A DNA stretch of 27,339 bases from DASYUM01 sp036001225 (GTDB lineage: Bacteria > Methylomirabilota > Methylomirabilia > Rokubacteriales > DASRDR01). Shown one piece after another: positions 15,028-24,629 of the stretch. Each line of letters begins with the position of its first letter. Position 1 is the stretch's first letter. The stretch lies in NCBI GenBank assembly GCA_036001225.1, contig DASYUM010000064.1, positions 1 through 27,339 on the forward strand. Direction: 5' to 3'. Under the pieces are notes generated by a model. The model saw only the letters and a list, made by a program, of their open reading frames with translations, was not told the origin of the DNA and ran no database searches. Both the position numbers and the translations under genes were made by a program.

Positions 15028-16596
15028 CTAGAAGGCGAACACCGACCGGGCGTACAGCGCCCAGGCGTCGTCGCCAGCGTCGGGGATGATGTACGAGCCG
15101 ACCAGCTGGAAGGAGAGCTGCGGGTTGAACGTGTAGAGGACCCCGGCGTCGATTTCCAGCGCGCTGTCACCGAAGATGCCGTTGTCGCCGCCGGCCGCGT
15201 TCGTGGTCTCCGTCGCGCGGACGTACGCCACGCCGCCGCCGACCGAGAAGGCCGGCGTCACGGCAAAGGTGGCGGAGCCGCCGACCCCCCACGTCCCCGT
15301 CCAGTCGTTGTAGAACGGCTGGCCAGAGGAGATGTTCCCGGTCGTCCGGCTGTGGTTCAGGGCCTCGCCGACGAACGGCGCGCCCAACCACGAGGCCCCG
15401 GCGATCGGGATCGGCAGCTTGTCCGAGTCCTTGCAGAGCCGCGTGGTGTTGGAGTTCACCGTGAAGTCCTGGCATGCTTTGGGCTGGACCCGCGGTGACG
15501 TCAGGGCGCCGGCCGGGGTCGGACCGGGCGCGCTGGCCGAGCCACCGGCGATCCGGTTCTCGTCACCGGTCGTGTACCAGCCGACGAACCAGGTCGAGAG
15601 CGGCCCGATCGGGACACGGGCGACCAGGTTGGCGCCAAACCCCTTCTCCTCGATGATCTCCTTGCCACCCCCCGTCGAGTTCGCCGCCGAGAAGAGCTTG
15701 CGCTGGCCGTACACGGCGGTGCCATCGAGGTTGATGTTGGCGATCTTGATGCCGACCGTCCCGCCGACCCAGAAGGTGTCGCCGAAGTCGACCTTCACGC
15801 AGCTCCCGGCCCCCGACGCGTTGAGGGTCCCGGCCGGCCGGCGGGTGAAGCACTGCTCGTCCACCACCAGGCCCTCGACCGTCAACCGGAGGTCCTTGGT
15901 GATGTTGACGCCGACCCGGGCCGAGTACATCGTGTTGTCGTCGGCGTCCTGGAGGTTGTTCTCGTCGGCCATCACCATGTAGATCTGGACGTCGATCGGG
16001 TCGAACTTGAAGTTGAGCTGGATCCCCGAGCCGTCGTCGTCCATGAAGGCGCCGATCGGGGTGTTCAGGAAGACGATGTTGTGGGTGCCGAGGAGCACGT
16101 TGGTGCCCGGCACCAGGCCGCTGGTGTCGAACCAGATGTAGAGGTTCTTGGTCTCCACGCTGACGGCGTCGGCGCCCAGACCACCGCAGCAGTTCTGCCC
16201 GGTGCGGGTCCCGGACCCGCCGTACTCACCGCCGGAAGCGCCACCCGAGTTCGGGCTCGGGCCCCGGGCCGACCCGAGGCGGCCGCCCCACTCGTAGTCA
16301 CCGACTTCGAGCGCCCAGTAGGCCCGGGCCTTCTTGTCGGCCGACTCGATCGTGGTGAACAGCCGGAAGCGCTCGTGGAACCACGCGCCGCTGTCCTTAC
16401 AGCCGGGGGCCGGGCTGCCGGTGCAGTCGGCCTTGCCGGTGTCCCGGAAATCCGTGAGGTTGTTGTACGCGATCGCGGCGACCCGGAGCTGGCCCCCGAA
16501 GGTCACGGTGAAGCTCGGAGCCTGCTGGGCCGCGGCGGGCGAGGCCACCCCGACCAGCAGGGCGCCTACCGCAGCTAATAGTGCCAGTCGCTTCAT
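15028..16596 (-). CDS. Outer membrane beta-barrel porin
   Basis: The 522-residue protein has a signal peptide (MKRLALLAAVGALLVGVASPAAAQ), then alternating amphipathic strands throughout (VTFGGQLRVAAIAYNN, ARAYWALEVGDYEWGG, FGANLVARVPIGP, SFQLVGSYIIP) and ends in FAF, the terminal Phe used by the BAM machinery. It is probably a general or substrate-specific diffusion channel; the substrate is unknown. It has eight cysteines in four close pairs, each in a putative loop. Gly/Ser-rich loops (SPNSGGASGGEYGGSG) fit long external loops. The ATG at 16596 has GGGAGG 5 nt upstream and is preferred to a longer start. It is a single-gene unit with a strong promoter and terminator, as expected for an abundant envelope protein. 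Confidence 0.88.
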   Translation of the reverse strand: MKRLALLAAVGALLVGVASPAAAQQAPSFTVTFGGQLRVAAIAYNNLTDFRDTGKADCTGSPAPGCKDSGAWFHERFRLFTTIESADKKARAYWALEVGDYEWGGRLGSARGPSPNSGGASGGEYGGSGTRTGQNCCGGLGADAVSVETKNLYIWFDTSGLVPGTNVLLGTHNIVFLNTPIGAFMDDDGSGIQLNFKFDPIDVQIYMVMADENNLQDADDNTMYSARVGVNITKDLRLTVEGLVVDEQCFTRRPAGTLNASGAGSCVKVDFGDTFWVGGTVGIKIANINLDGTAVYGQRKLFSAANSTGGGKEIIEEKGFGANLVARVPIGPLSTWFVGWYTTGDENRIAGGSASAPGPTPAGALTSPRVQPKACQDFTVNSNTTRLCKDSDKLPIPIAGASWLGAPFVGEALNHSRTTGNISSGQPFYNDWTGTWGVGGSATFAVTPAFSVGGGVAYVRATETTNAAGGDNGIFGDSALEIDAGVLYTFNPQLSFQLVGSYIIPDAGDDAWALYARSVFAF

Positions 16597-16758
16597 CTGT
16601 ACCTCCCATTGGCTCTGTTCATTGCAAAAACGCAAACCGATGAAGCCGTGGGTAGGACTGCAGGGAGACGCGCCAAGTCGGGTGCCCGACCACCACCCCC
16701 CTTCGCACTCGAGACGTTCGGACTAGATGGACAGATAAATGCCGATGCTCACAAACCG
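16597..16758 (-). other. Long 5' leader of the porin mRNA
   Basis: About 160 nt of transcribed but untranslated sequence lies between the predicted start point and the porin ATG. Long porin leaders are often targets of small RNAs. I recognise no known riboswitch and only weak short hairpins. Confidence 0.4.
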
Positions 16759-16764
16759 GGGCGC

Positions 16765-16794
16765 AGAATATCACCCCAACGAAAATTCTGTCAA
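16765..16794 (-). promoter_or_regulatory. Porin promoter
   Basis: A perfect TTGACA (16794-16789) and TATTCT (16770-16765) are 18 nt apart on the minus strand, in a locally AT-rich patch. The predicted start near 16758 gives an unusually long leader of about 160 nt. Confidence 0.75.
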
Positions 16795-16810
16795 GCCTTA
16801 ATTTGCCGAA

Positions 16811-16865
16811 TTTGGCGCCCCTTTAGGGGGTTCACCGGCGCCGGGCCGGGCCCCCTTAGGGGAGG
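16811..16865 (-). terminator. Inverted repeat after the FG-GAP protein gene
   Basis: Minus-strand arms CCCCTAAGGGGG and CCCCCTAAAGGGG surround a GC-rich GGCGCCGG core, directly after the stop codon at 16866. It can fold into a long hairpin or two small ones. No T-run follows at once, so it may protect the mRNA 3' end rather than terminate. Confidence 0.45.
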
Positions 16866-18680
16866 TTAGGGGAGCTCGAACAAGACCAGGTGGGCTTTGG
16901 ACCGGGCAAAGGGGTTGAGCGCGTCCAGCCCTCGGGGCACGACGCCAACCACGACATCCGGGATCCCGTCGCCGTCGAGGTCGCCGTAGGCAAAGTCGGC
17001 GACGTACCCCTCGGTGCTGCGGCTCTGCCAGAGCCGGACGAAGCCGCCGTCCTTCCACCGCAGCCGGTGGATGCGGCCTTGGGTGAATGCGGCCTGGGCC
17101 AACCCCGGGAGCAGCGCGCGGAACTGGCCGCCCACCGGCAGCAGGTTCTCGAAGACGATGACCTCGGGCCCGTCGGGTCCGTCCGGCAGCGCGATGACTC
17201 GACCGAGGACGCGGCCCACGCCGGCACTCATCTCCACTTGCGCCCGGGTCGGCAGAGCCGGGACGAACGGGAAGGTGACGGCTGGCCCGCCGTAGGGCTC
17301 GCTGCTCGTCCACAGCCGCCGCCCCTGCGCGGTCCAGACCGCGAGTCGGTCCTCCGGCGTGAGGGCGACGATTTCCGGCTGCGCGGCGCCGGTGAGGCGG
17401 AGGAGCCCCAGGCCGTAGATGGTGACCCCGGGCGGCAGGCGCAGGGTGGCGCCGTCGCGGTATCGCCCGCCCTGCCAGACCAGCCGGCGGAGGGTGGGCT
17501 CAAACGGCTCCGTCTGACCGACCGGCTGCTCGACCAGCCACTGCTCCGCCCCCACCGGAATGATCCGCAGATACCGGCCGGCGACCTCGTAGAGCAAGCG
17601 CCAGCGGCCGCCCGCCCACTCCAGGACGGTCGAGCGGATGACCTCCCCGCCCCCACTGCCACGGAACTCGACGAGCACGACCTGCGCTCGCCCACTGCCG
17701 TTCACGTCGGCGGCGTCCACCGACAGGATCGTCCCGCCCGGCCGCCACTCCATTCCCGTGATCGCTATCGGACCCAGGTTCTCGTGCCAGCGGTACACGG
17801 TGACCACCCGATCGTCGGCGACGATCAGATCGGGGCGGCCGTCGGCGTCCACGTCGGCCAACGCGAGCCCGCGGGCCTCGGTCTCCAGCGGATGGCGCCG
17901 CTCCAGCTCCGGGGTCTGCTCCCAGGCAAAGCGAGGCGGGTAGACGGCGCGGACCAGCGGCGTCCGGGCTGCTACCAGCGTCGCCCCGGTACGTCCCGAG
18001 ATCCACGCCGTCTCGAGGTAGCGCCCGCCGGCTTCCTGGACCAGGCGCGAGGTCAGCACCGCGGGGGCCGCCAGCTTGCGCGCCACTTCGAGCGGGGACG
18101 GCGTGGCTCCCCCCCCGGGGGCGGCCGCCGCGATGACCCGGGCCGGCTCAACCGCCAGGAAGCGGCCGGTCTTCTCGAGCAGCGCCGAGAAGCGCGAGAC
18201 CAGCAGGAGCGCCGTGTCGGCCGTCGTCTCGCCGGGCACCTGGACCCCCAAGGTGGGCAGCACCGCCACCGGCATCCGCCCGGCCGTGATGCGGGCCCCG
18301 TCGCCGACCACCGGCGTGCGGCCCCCCTCCGTGGTCGCCACGCGCGCCGTGGCCCGCTCGCCCGCGACGGCGGTCACCACGAGCGTCGCGACCTCTTCCT
18401 CGGCGTGACCCAGCACCTGATTCGTGATCGGATGCCGAAAGGGCGCGCCCTTACGGTAGGCCAGCAGCTCGAGGCCAGGCCGCAGCACGGCCACGGCCGC
18501 CCCCTCCAGCTGCACCGTGGCGTCGTCCACGGCCACGATGCGCGTGTCCACCTTCGGGAACGCGGCCCGCAACTCCTGGGCTACCTGCTCGAAGGTGGCC
18601 CCGATGTCCTGGAGGATGTCGGCCGAGGCGCCGATCGGCGCCGCCAGCACGAGGAGCAGGACGGCGAGCGCGCGCCTCAC
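16866..18680 (-). CDS. Secreted FG-GAP/VCBS repeat protein
   Basis: The roughly 604-residue protein begins with a signal peptide (VRRALAVLLLVLAAPIGASA). A first region (about 20-130) and a second with FSALLEKTGRFLAVE and KLAAPAVLTSRLVQE recall periplasmic TolB-N/FlgO-like modules (inference). The C-terminal two thirds look like a beta-propeller with calcium-type FG-GAP motifs: ADVDADGRPDLIV, AADVNGSGRAQVV and GDLDGDGIPDVVV. Its function is unknown; it may act in envelope assembly or binding at the surface. I chose the GTG at 18680 because it starts the signal peptide. A TTG at 18764 overlaps the mutase stop by 4 bp and would add 28 charged residues. It is the last gene after the carboxyltransferase and mutase genes. 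Confidence 0.75.
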   Translation of the reverse strand: MRRALAVLLLVLAAPIGASADILQDIGATFEQVAQELRAAFPKVDTRIVAVDDATVQLEGAAVAVLRPGLELLAYRKGAPFRHPITNQVLGHAEEEVATLVVTAVAGERATARVATTEGGRTPVVGDGARITAGRMPVAVLPTLGVQVPGETTADTALLLVSRFSALLEKTGRFLAVEPARVIAAAAPGGGATPSPLEVARKLAAPAVLTSRLVQEAGGRYLETAWISGRTGATLVAARTPLVRAVYPPRFAWEQTPELERRHPLETEARGLALADVDADGRPDLIVADDRVVTVYRWHENLGPIAITGMEWRPGGTILSVDAADVNGSGRAQVVLVEFRGSGGGEVIRSTVLEWAGGRWRLLYEVAGRYLRIIPVGAEQWLVEQPVGQTEPFEPTLRRLVWQGGRYRDGATLRLPPGVTIYGLGLLRLTGAAQPEIVALTPEDRLAVWTAQGRRLWTSSEPYGGPAVTFPFVPALPTRAQVEMSAGVGRVLGRVIALPDGPDGPEVIVFENLLPVGGQFRALLPGLAQAAFTQGRIHRLRWKDGGFVRLWQSRSTEGYVADFAYGDLDGDGIPDVVVGVVPRGLDALNPFARSKAHLVLFELP

Positions 18681-18760
18681 CCGACTACCCGGCCATGACA
18701 AACCGCTCGACACCCGGCGATGACACCGGGCCGAGGACCGCGCAGCCCCAGGACGCAGGC

Positions 18761-20428
18761 TCAAAAGGAGACCGAGGGGCGATGAGTGCCGAAGACGGCG
18801 CGCAGGCGGTCGCAGATCTCGCCCAGCGTGCCCTGGGCCCGCACCGTGTCGAGGAGCCGCGGCACGAGATTCTCGCGCCCCCGGGCGGCTGTCTCGACGG
18901 CATCGAGCGCGCGGGCGACCCGGTCGCGGTCGCGGGCCGCCCGGAGGCGGGCGAGCCGCTCGGCCTGGGCGGCCTCGACCCCCGGGTCGAGGCGGAAACG
19001 CGGGGCCGCCGGCGCCTCCTCGGTGACGAACTCGTTGACCCCGACCACGATGCGGCTCCGCAGCTCGATCTCCTGCTGGTAGCGATAGGCAGCGTCCTGG
19101 ATCTCCTGCTGCATGAACGGGATCGCGGCCACCGCCCCGCCCAGGCCGTCGATCTTCTCCAGATAGGCGATGGCCGCCTCCTCGATCTCACTGGTCAGCC
19201 GCTCGACGTGGAACGCGCCCCCCAGAGCGTCGACGGTGTCGGCCACGCCCGACTCGTGGGCCAGCACCTGCTGCGTGCGGAGGGCCGTCCGGACGGCCGC
19301 CTCCGACGGCAGCGCCAGCGCTTCGTCCATGGAATTGGTATGGAGCGACTGGCAGCCGCCCAGGATGGCCGCCAGCGCCTGCACAGTCACCCGGACGATG
19401 TTGTTCTCCGGCTGCTGGGCGGTCAGCGTCGAGCCCGCGGTCTGGGCGTGGAAGCGCAGCATCCAGGAGCGCGGGTCGCGTGCCTGGAAGCGCTCGCGCA
19501 TCAGGCGCGCCCACAGCCGCCGGGCGGCGCGGAACTTCGCCACCTCCTCCAGGAGGTTGTTGTGCGCGTTGAAGAAGAACGAGAGCTGGGGCGCGAAGTC
19601 GTCCACCCGCAGGCCGGCGGCCAGCGCGGCCTCGACGTAGGTGATCGCGTTGGCCAGCGTGAAGGCAACCTCCTGCACAGCCGTTGCCCCCGCCTCCCGC
19701 AGATGGTAGCCGGAGATCGAGATCGTGTTCCATCGCGGGACATGGGCGGCGCCGTAGGCGAAGCAGTCGGTGACCAGCCGGAGCGACGGCTGGGGGGGGA
19801 AGATGTAGGTCCCCCGCGCGATGTACTCCTTCAGGATGTCGTTCTGGACGGTGCCGGCCAGCGCGGCCGGCGCCACGCCCTGCCGCTCGGCGACCGCCAC
19901 GTAGAGGGCGAGGAGGATGGCGGCGGTGGCATTGATGGTCATGGACGTCGAGACCCGGTCGAGCGGGATGCCGGCGAAGAGGTCGGCCATGTCTTCGAGA
20001 CTCGAGATGGATACGCCGACCTGGCCGACCTCGCTCCGGGCCGCCGGAGCGTCGGCGTCGTAACCCATCTGGGTCGGGAGGTCGAAGGCGACCGACAGCC
20101 CGGTCTGCCCCTGGTCGAGCAGATAACGGAAGCGGCGGTTGGTCTCGGCGGCCGTGCCGAAACCCGCGTACTGCCGCATCGTCCACAGCCGCCCCCGGTA
20201 CATCGTGGGCTGGACGCCGCGGGTGAAGGGATACTCGCCGGGAAAACCGAGGTCGCGCAGGTAGTCGAGGCCGGCCAGATTGGTCGGGGTCGTCAGGCGG
20301 GGAACCAGGGTGCCCCACGACGTCTCGAAGCGCGCGCGCTCGGGGGCCCGGCCGAGCGCCGGCCGCAGCGTTTCCTGCTCCCAGCGCGCCCGGGCCTCCT
20401 CGATCTGCTTGCGGGTCTGCTCGTCCAC
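18761..20428 (-). CDS. Methylmalonyl-CoA mutase, catalytic (large) subunit
   Basis: This B12-dependent mutase interconverts methylmalonyl-CoA and succinyl-CoA. The 555-residue protein is the TIM-barrel catalytic subunit only: TRGVQPTMYRGRLWTMRQYAG, GLSVAFDLPTQMGYDAD, FPPQPSLRLV, WNTISISGYHLREAGAT and HTNSMDEALALPSE. The Tyr (TMY), Arg (PSLR) and His (SGYH) match methylmalonyl-CoA-binding residues rather than those of isobutyryl-CoA mutase. There is no C-terminal cobalamin domain (DxHxxG is absent), so a separate B12-binding subunit must be encoded elsewhere. The start is GTG, 2 bp after the stop of the carboxyltransferase gene. The pairing with a carboxyltransferase points to propionyl-CoA to succinyl-CoA conversion. 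Confidence 0.95.
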   Translation of the reverse strand: MDEQTRKQIEEARARWEQETLRPALGRAPERARFETSWGTLVPRLTTPTNLAGLDYLRDLGFPGEYPFTRGVQPTMYRGRLWTMRQYAGFGTAAETNRRFRYLLDQGQTGLSVAFDLPTQMGYDADAPAARSEVGQVGVSISSLEDMADLFAGIPLDRVSTSMTINATAAILLALYVAVAERQGVAPAALAGTVQNDILKEYIARGTYIFPPQPSLRLVTDCFAYGAAHVPRWNTISISGYHLREAGATAVQEVAFTLANAITYVEAALAAGLRVDDFAPQLSFFFNAHNNLLEEVAKFRAARRLWARLMRERFQARDPRSWMLRFHAQTAGSTLTAQQPENNIVRVTVQALAAILGGCQSLHTNSMDEALALPSEAAVRTALRTQQVLAHESGVADTVDALGGAFHVERLTSEIEEAAIAYLEKIDGLGGAVAAIPFMQQEIQDAAYRYQQEIELRSRIVVGVNEFVTEEAPAAPRFRLDPGVEAAQAERLARLRAARDRDRVARALDAVETAARGRENLVPRLLDTVRAQGTLGEICDRLRAVFGTHRPSVSF

Positions 20429-20430
20429 GG

Positions 20431-21981
<1,551 letters not shown>

Positions 21982-22039
21982 GCGACGGCACCTCGCGCGC
22001 CGGGACCTTCGACCGGGCCGGGGCGAAACATCGGCTGGC

Positions 22040-22069
22040 ATTATACGAGGCGCCTCTTCGCAGCGTCAA
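22040..22069 (-). promoter_or_regulatory. Promoter of the pccB-mutase operon
   Basis: TTGACG (22069-22064) and a perfect TATAAT (22045-22040) are 18 nt apart on the minus strand, 11 of 12 bases matching consensus. The leader would be about 50 nt. Confidence 0.85.
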
Positions 22070-22094
22070 CGCGAGCGGCGCGCCGGTGTCGGAT

Positions 22095-22123
22095 TTGACG
22101 ACGGTGGAGTCGTCTGCTACGGT
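22095..22123 (+). promoter_or_regulatory. Promoter of the DUF948-YtxH-DUF4337 unit
   Basis: TTGACG (22095-22100) and TACGGT (22118-22123) are 17 nt apart. Its -35 box is 25 bp from the -35 box of the opposing pccB promoter. The -10 box is weak, so this unit may need an activator. Confidence 0.45.
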
Positions 22124-22171
22124 AGGGAGCAACCGCATCGCGCCAGCTGTCCAGAAAAAGGGGTCCGACTC

Positions 22172-22558
22172 GTGGCCAGTGCCGCCGCCCTGATCGCCAG
22201 TCTGGCGTTCCTCGCCCTCGTGGTCGCCGCCGTGCCGGTCCTCGTCCAGCTGCGGCGGACGGCTCGGGCGGCCGAGCAGACCTTGGCCACCGTCGAGCGC
22301 GAGTTGCGCCCCCTGGCGCCCCAGCTCCACGCCCTGCTCCAGGATCATCGCGAGCTGGCCCAACGGGCGACTCGCGACCTCCGGGAGGTGGAGGGACTCG
22401 CGTTGATGACCCAGGAGGTGCTGGGCCGGCTCCTCAAGCTGACCGGGCTCCTGGGCGGCGTGGGCACCGTGGGCCGGGTCCTGGGCGTGGCGCAAGGCCT
22501 CCGCAAGGGGGTGGACGTGTTCATCCAGCGGCTCGCGAAGAGCAAGCGGTCGGGATAG
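22172..22558 (+). CDS. DUF948-type membrane protein
   Basis: The 128-residue protein has one N-terminal membrane helix (SAAALIASLAFLALVVAAVPVLV) followed by an amphipathic helix region (LRRTARAAEQTLATVERELRPLAPQLHALLQDHRELAQRATRDL) typical of DUF948 proteins. The function of this family is not established; it is found in stress-related envelope gene sets, often beside YtxH proteins, as here. The GTG at 22172 has AAGGGG 9 nt upstream. The longer open frame upstream would run through the divergent promoters. The YtxH gene follows after 12 bp. Confidence 0.85.
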   Translation: MASAAALIASLAFLALVVAAVPVLVQLRRTARAAEQTLATVERELRPLAPQLHALLQDHRELAQRATRDLREVEGLALMTQEVLGRLLKLTGLLGGVGTVGRVLGVAQGLRKGVDVFIQRLAKSKRSG

Positions 22559-22570
22559 GAGGCGGAGACC

Positions 22571-22942
22571 ATGTCGGAAGACCGACGGGACGATCTGAAC
22601 TTCCTGGGTGCGCTCGGGCTCATCACGGTGGGGGCGATCATCGGCGCCGGGGTCGCGCTCCTGCTGGCGCCGAAGACGGGGGAAGAGACGCGCGACTTGC
22701 TCCGCGAGAAGGGAGTCGACTTCGCGCGACGAGCCCAGGAGCGCGGCTCGGAGTTCGCCCGGCGGGCGCAGGAGACGGTGGGTGAGGCGCAGGTCCGAGC
22801 CCAGGAATACCTGGGGCGCGGCCGCGAGGTGATGGAGGAAAAATCGGCCCAGCTCCGGGCGGCATTTGAAGCGGGCCGCAGCGCGATGCGGGAGGAGATC
22901 TCGAAGATCCGCGGCAAGGACGAGCCCCTGGAAGGCGTGTAG
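22571..22942 (+). CDS. YtxH domain protein
   Basis: The 123-residue protein has one membrane helix with the small-residue YtxH pattern (LGLITVGAIIGAGVALLLAPKTGEETR) and then a charged helical tail with repeated ARRAQE units (FARRAQERG, FARRAQETV) reminiscent of LEA/apolipoprotein-like helices. YtxH family members are linked to general stress responses in Bacillus; the role here is inferred. The ribosome site AGGAGG ends 7 nt before the ATG. It lies between the DUF948 and DUF4337 genes. Confidence 0.88.
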   Translation: MSEDRRDDLNFLGALGLITVGAIIGAGVALLLAPKTGEETRDLLREKGVDFARRAQERGSEFARRAQETVGEAQVRAQEYLGRGREVMEEKSAQLRAAFEAGRSAMREEISKIRGKDEPLEGV

Positions 22943-22962
22943 GAGGCCGCCGCGGACAGCTG

Positions 22963-23547
22963 ATGGAGGAGGTGCCGGAACCACTCCAACACGCGGCGGA
23001 AGAGGTCAAGGACAAGGCCTTCACCCGCCGCGTCGCGCTCACCACCGCCCTCTACGCGGTCCTCCTCGCCATCACCTCGCTGGGCGGCAACAACGCCACC
23101 AAGGAAATGCTGCTCGCCCAGCAGCAGGCCTCCGACCAGTGGGCCTTCTACCAGGCCAAGGTGATCCGCGAGCACCAGTACCGGGCCCAGGCTCTTCGAC
23201 TGGAGGCGGAATTGTTCGAGCGCGGCCCGGTGATGCGGCCCGAGGCCCGGGCCAAGTACGAGGAGCTGCGGGCGAAGTTCGCCGAGGAAGAGAAGCGCTA
23301 CAACGCCGAGAAGAAGGACATCGAGAAGGACGCCAAGCGGCTCGAGCACGAGCGTGACGTCAACAAGGCCCGGGACCCGAACTTCGACCTGGCCGCGGCG
23401 CTCCTCCAGATCGCCATCGTCATCGCCTCGGTCTCGATCCTCTCGACCTCCCGCACGCTCTTCGGGGTCTCGATGGTGTTCGCGGTGGCCGGCGCCCTAC
23501 TCTGCCTGAACGGCTTCTTGCTCCTGGCTCACCTGCCGTTCGCCTGA
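22963..23547 (+). CDS. DUF4337 membrane protein
   Basis: The 194-residue protein has one N-terminal membrane helix (ALTTALYAVLLAITSL), a central coiled-coil (about residues 45-130, NATKEMLLAQQQASDQWAFY then very Glu/Lys/Arg-rich) and two C-terminal helices (LQIAIVIASVSILSTSRTLF and VSMVFAVAGALLCLNGFLL). This is the DUF4337 layout; the biochemical role is unknown. The ATG at 22963 has AGGAGG somewhat far upstream, so a slightly different start is possible. Its last 19 bp overlap the end of the convergent U32 gene. Confidence 0.9.
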   Translation: MEEVPEPLQHAAEEVKDKAFTRRVALTTALYAVLLAITSLGGNNATKEMLLAQQQASDQWAFYQAKVIREHQYRAQALRLEAELFERGPVMRPEARAKYEELRAKFAEEEKRYNAEKKDIEKDAKRLEHERDVNKARDPNFDLAAALLQIAIVIASVSILSTSRTLFGVSMVFAVAGALLCLNGFLLLAHLPFA

Positions 23548-24614
23548 GCGGGCGGCTCGGCCCGTAGCAGGCGCGACTCCTCGACGTCGGGATCCCAGTC
23601 GCTGGTCGCGCCGGCGGTGTCGGCCGCCATGCGCGTGAGCAGCCGCGCGTGGAGGGCCTCGGTCTTGGCGCTCCGACATCGGTCGCGGGCGGCCAACACC
23701 GGGCCGAGGGCGGTCCGGGCCGCCGGGAGATCGACCTGCCCGGCCCGGGTCTCATCCACGAGCCGCCGGTAGATCTTGGTCAGCTCGCCGATCAGGGGGG
23801 CCGGGTACTCCCGCCCCTGGATCTTCAGCGTGGTGACTCCCAGGCCCACGTAGCGCGGCACGTCGTCCAGCAGGTGGTAGATCTCGTTGTTCGACTGCTG
23901 GAGATAGGTGAGGACCCGGGCCGGGAACCGGGCGGCGATCTCGGGGACGTGGTTTCCCAGGCAGGGGCGGTAGCAGACCCCGCCCTTGTCCGGGTTTCCG
24001 ACCAGTTTGGTGCGGCTGGTGCCGTCCGAGTCGTGGACGACCTGCTCCTCGAAGTAGGGGGCGAAGTAGTCGTAGAGCCGGCAGCCGCCCACGCCGGTCA
24101 CACAGCGGTTGGAGTGGATGAGGAGCTCCATCCCGATCCCCACCGTATCGGCCACCTGCTTGAGGGCGGCCAGACGCTCGAAGCTCGCCAGCGCGGTCGA
24201 AGCCACGAACTGGGTGGCCCCGGCGTCCCGGGCCTTCTCCATCGAGGCCCGGTCGCGGATGTTGCAGGCGACGCTCGCGTGGATGGTGATCTCGGGAAAG
24301 CGGGTGTGGATCTCCCGCATGGCCGAGGCCGATTTCACGATGAACCCGTCCACCCGCCGGCTCCCGTAGGCCTCGACCTTGCGCATGAGCTCGGCGTGGT
24401 CGGCGAGCTCGATGTCGGTGTTCAGCGCCACCCGGAGCTTGGCGCCGTGGTCGTGGGCCAGGCCGATCGCCTCCAGCACCTGGTGGTGCGGCAACTCGTA
24501 GGTGGCCTCGCGCCGGCTCCAACCCAGCGGGCCCACGTAGACGGCGTCGGCGCCGGCCGCCAAGGCATTCCGGACCATCTCGAGGGAGCCGCCGGGGGAC
24601 AGTAGCTCGGTCAT
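23529..24614 (-). CDS. U32 peptidase-family protein
   Basis: The U32 family includes the collagenase-like PrtC, the 23S/tRNA hydroxylation factors RlhA and TrhP and the ubiquinone O2-independent hydroxylation proteins UbiU/UbiV; many members are iron-sulfur proteins rather than proteases. The 361-residue protein begins LLSPGGSLEMVRNALAAGADAVYVG, the family opening. NRCVTGVGGCRLYDYFAP and GGVCYRPCLGNH supply four Cys fit for a 4Fe-4S cluster. The ATG at 24614 has AGGAG 7 nt upstream. It follows the lipoamide dehydrogenase gene by 15 bp. I cannot assign a substrate. Confidence 0.88.
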   Translation of the reverse strand: MTELLSPGGSLEMVRNALAAGADAVYVGPLGWSRREATYELPHHQVLEAIGLAHDHGAKLRVALNTDIELADHAELMRKVEAYGSRRVDGFIVKSASAMREIHTRFPEITIHASVACNIRDRASMEKARDAGATQFVASTALASFERLAALKQVADTVGIGMELLIHSNRCVTGVGGCRLYDYFAPYFEEQVVHDSDGTSRTKLVGNPDKGGVCYRPCLGNHVPEIAARFPARVLTYLQQSNNEIYHLLDDVPRYVGLGVTTLKIQGREYPAPLIGELTKIYRRLVDETRAGQVDLPAARTALGPVLAARDRCRSAKTEALHARLLTRMAADTAGATSDWDPDVEESRLLRAEPPAQANGR

Positions 24615-24629
24615 GACCACTCTCCTTGC

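Noticed and set aside
16890..18698. A 602-residue plus-strand frame over the FG-GAP gene
   Set aside because: Composition is shadow-like (Asp/His/Arg/Gly-rich). The minus-strand protein has a signal peptide and three Asp-rich motifs.
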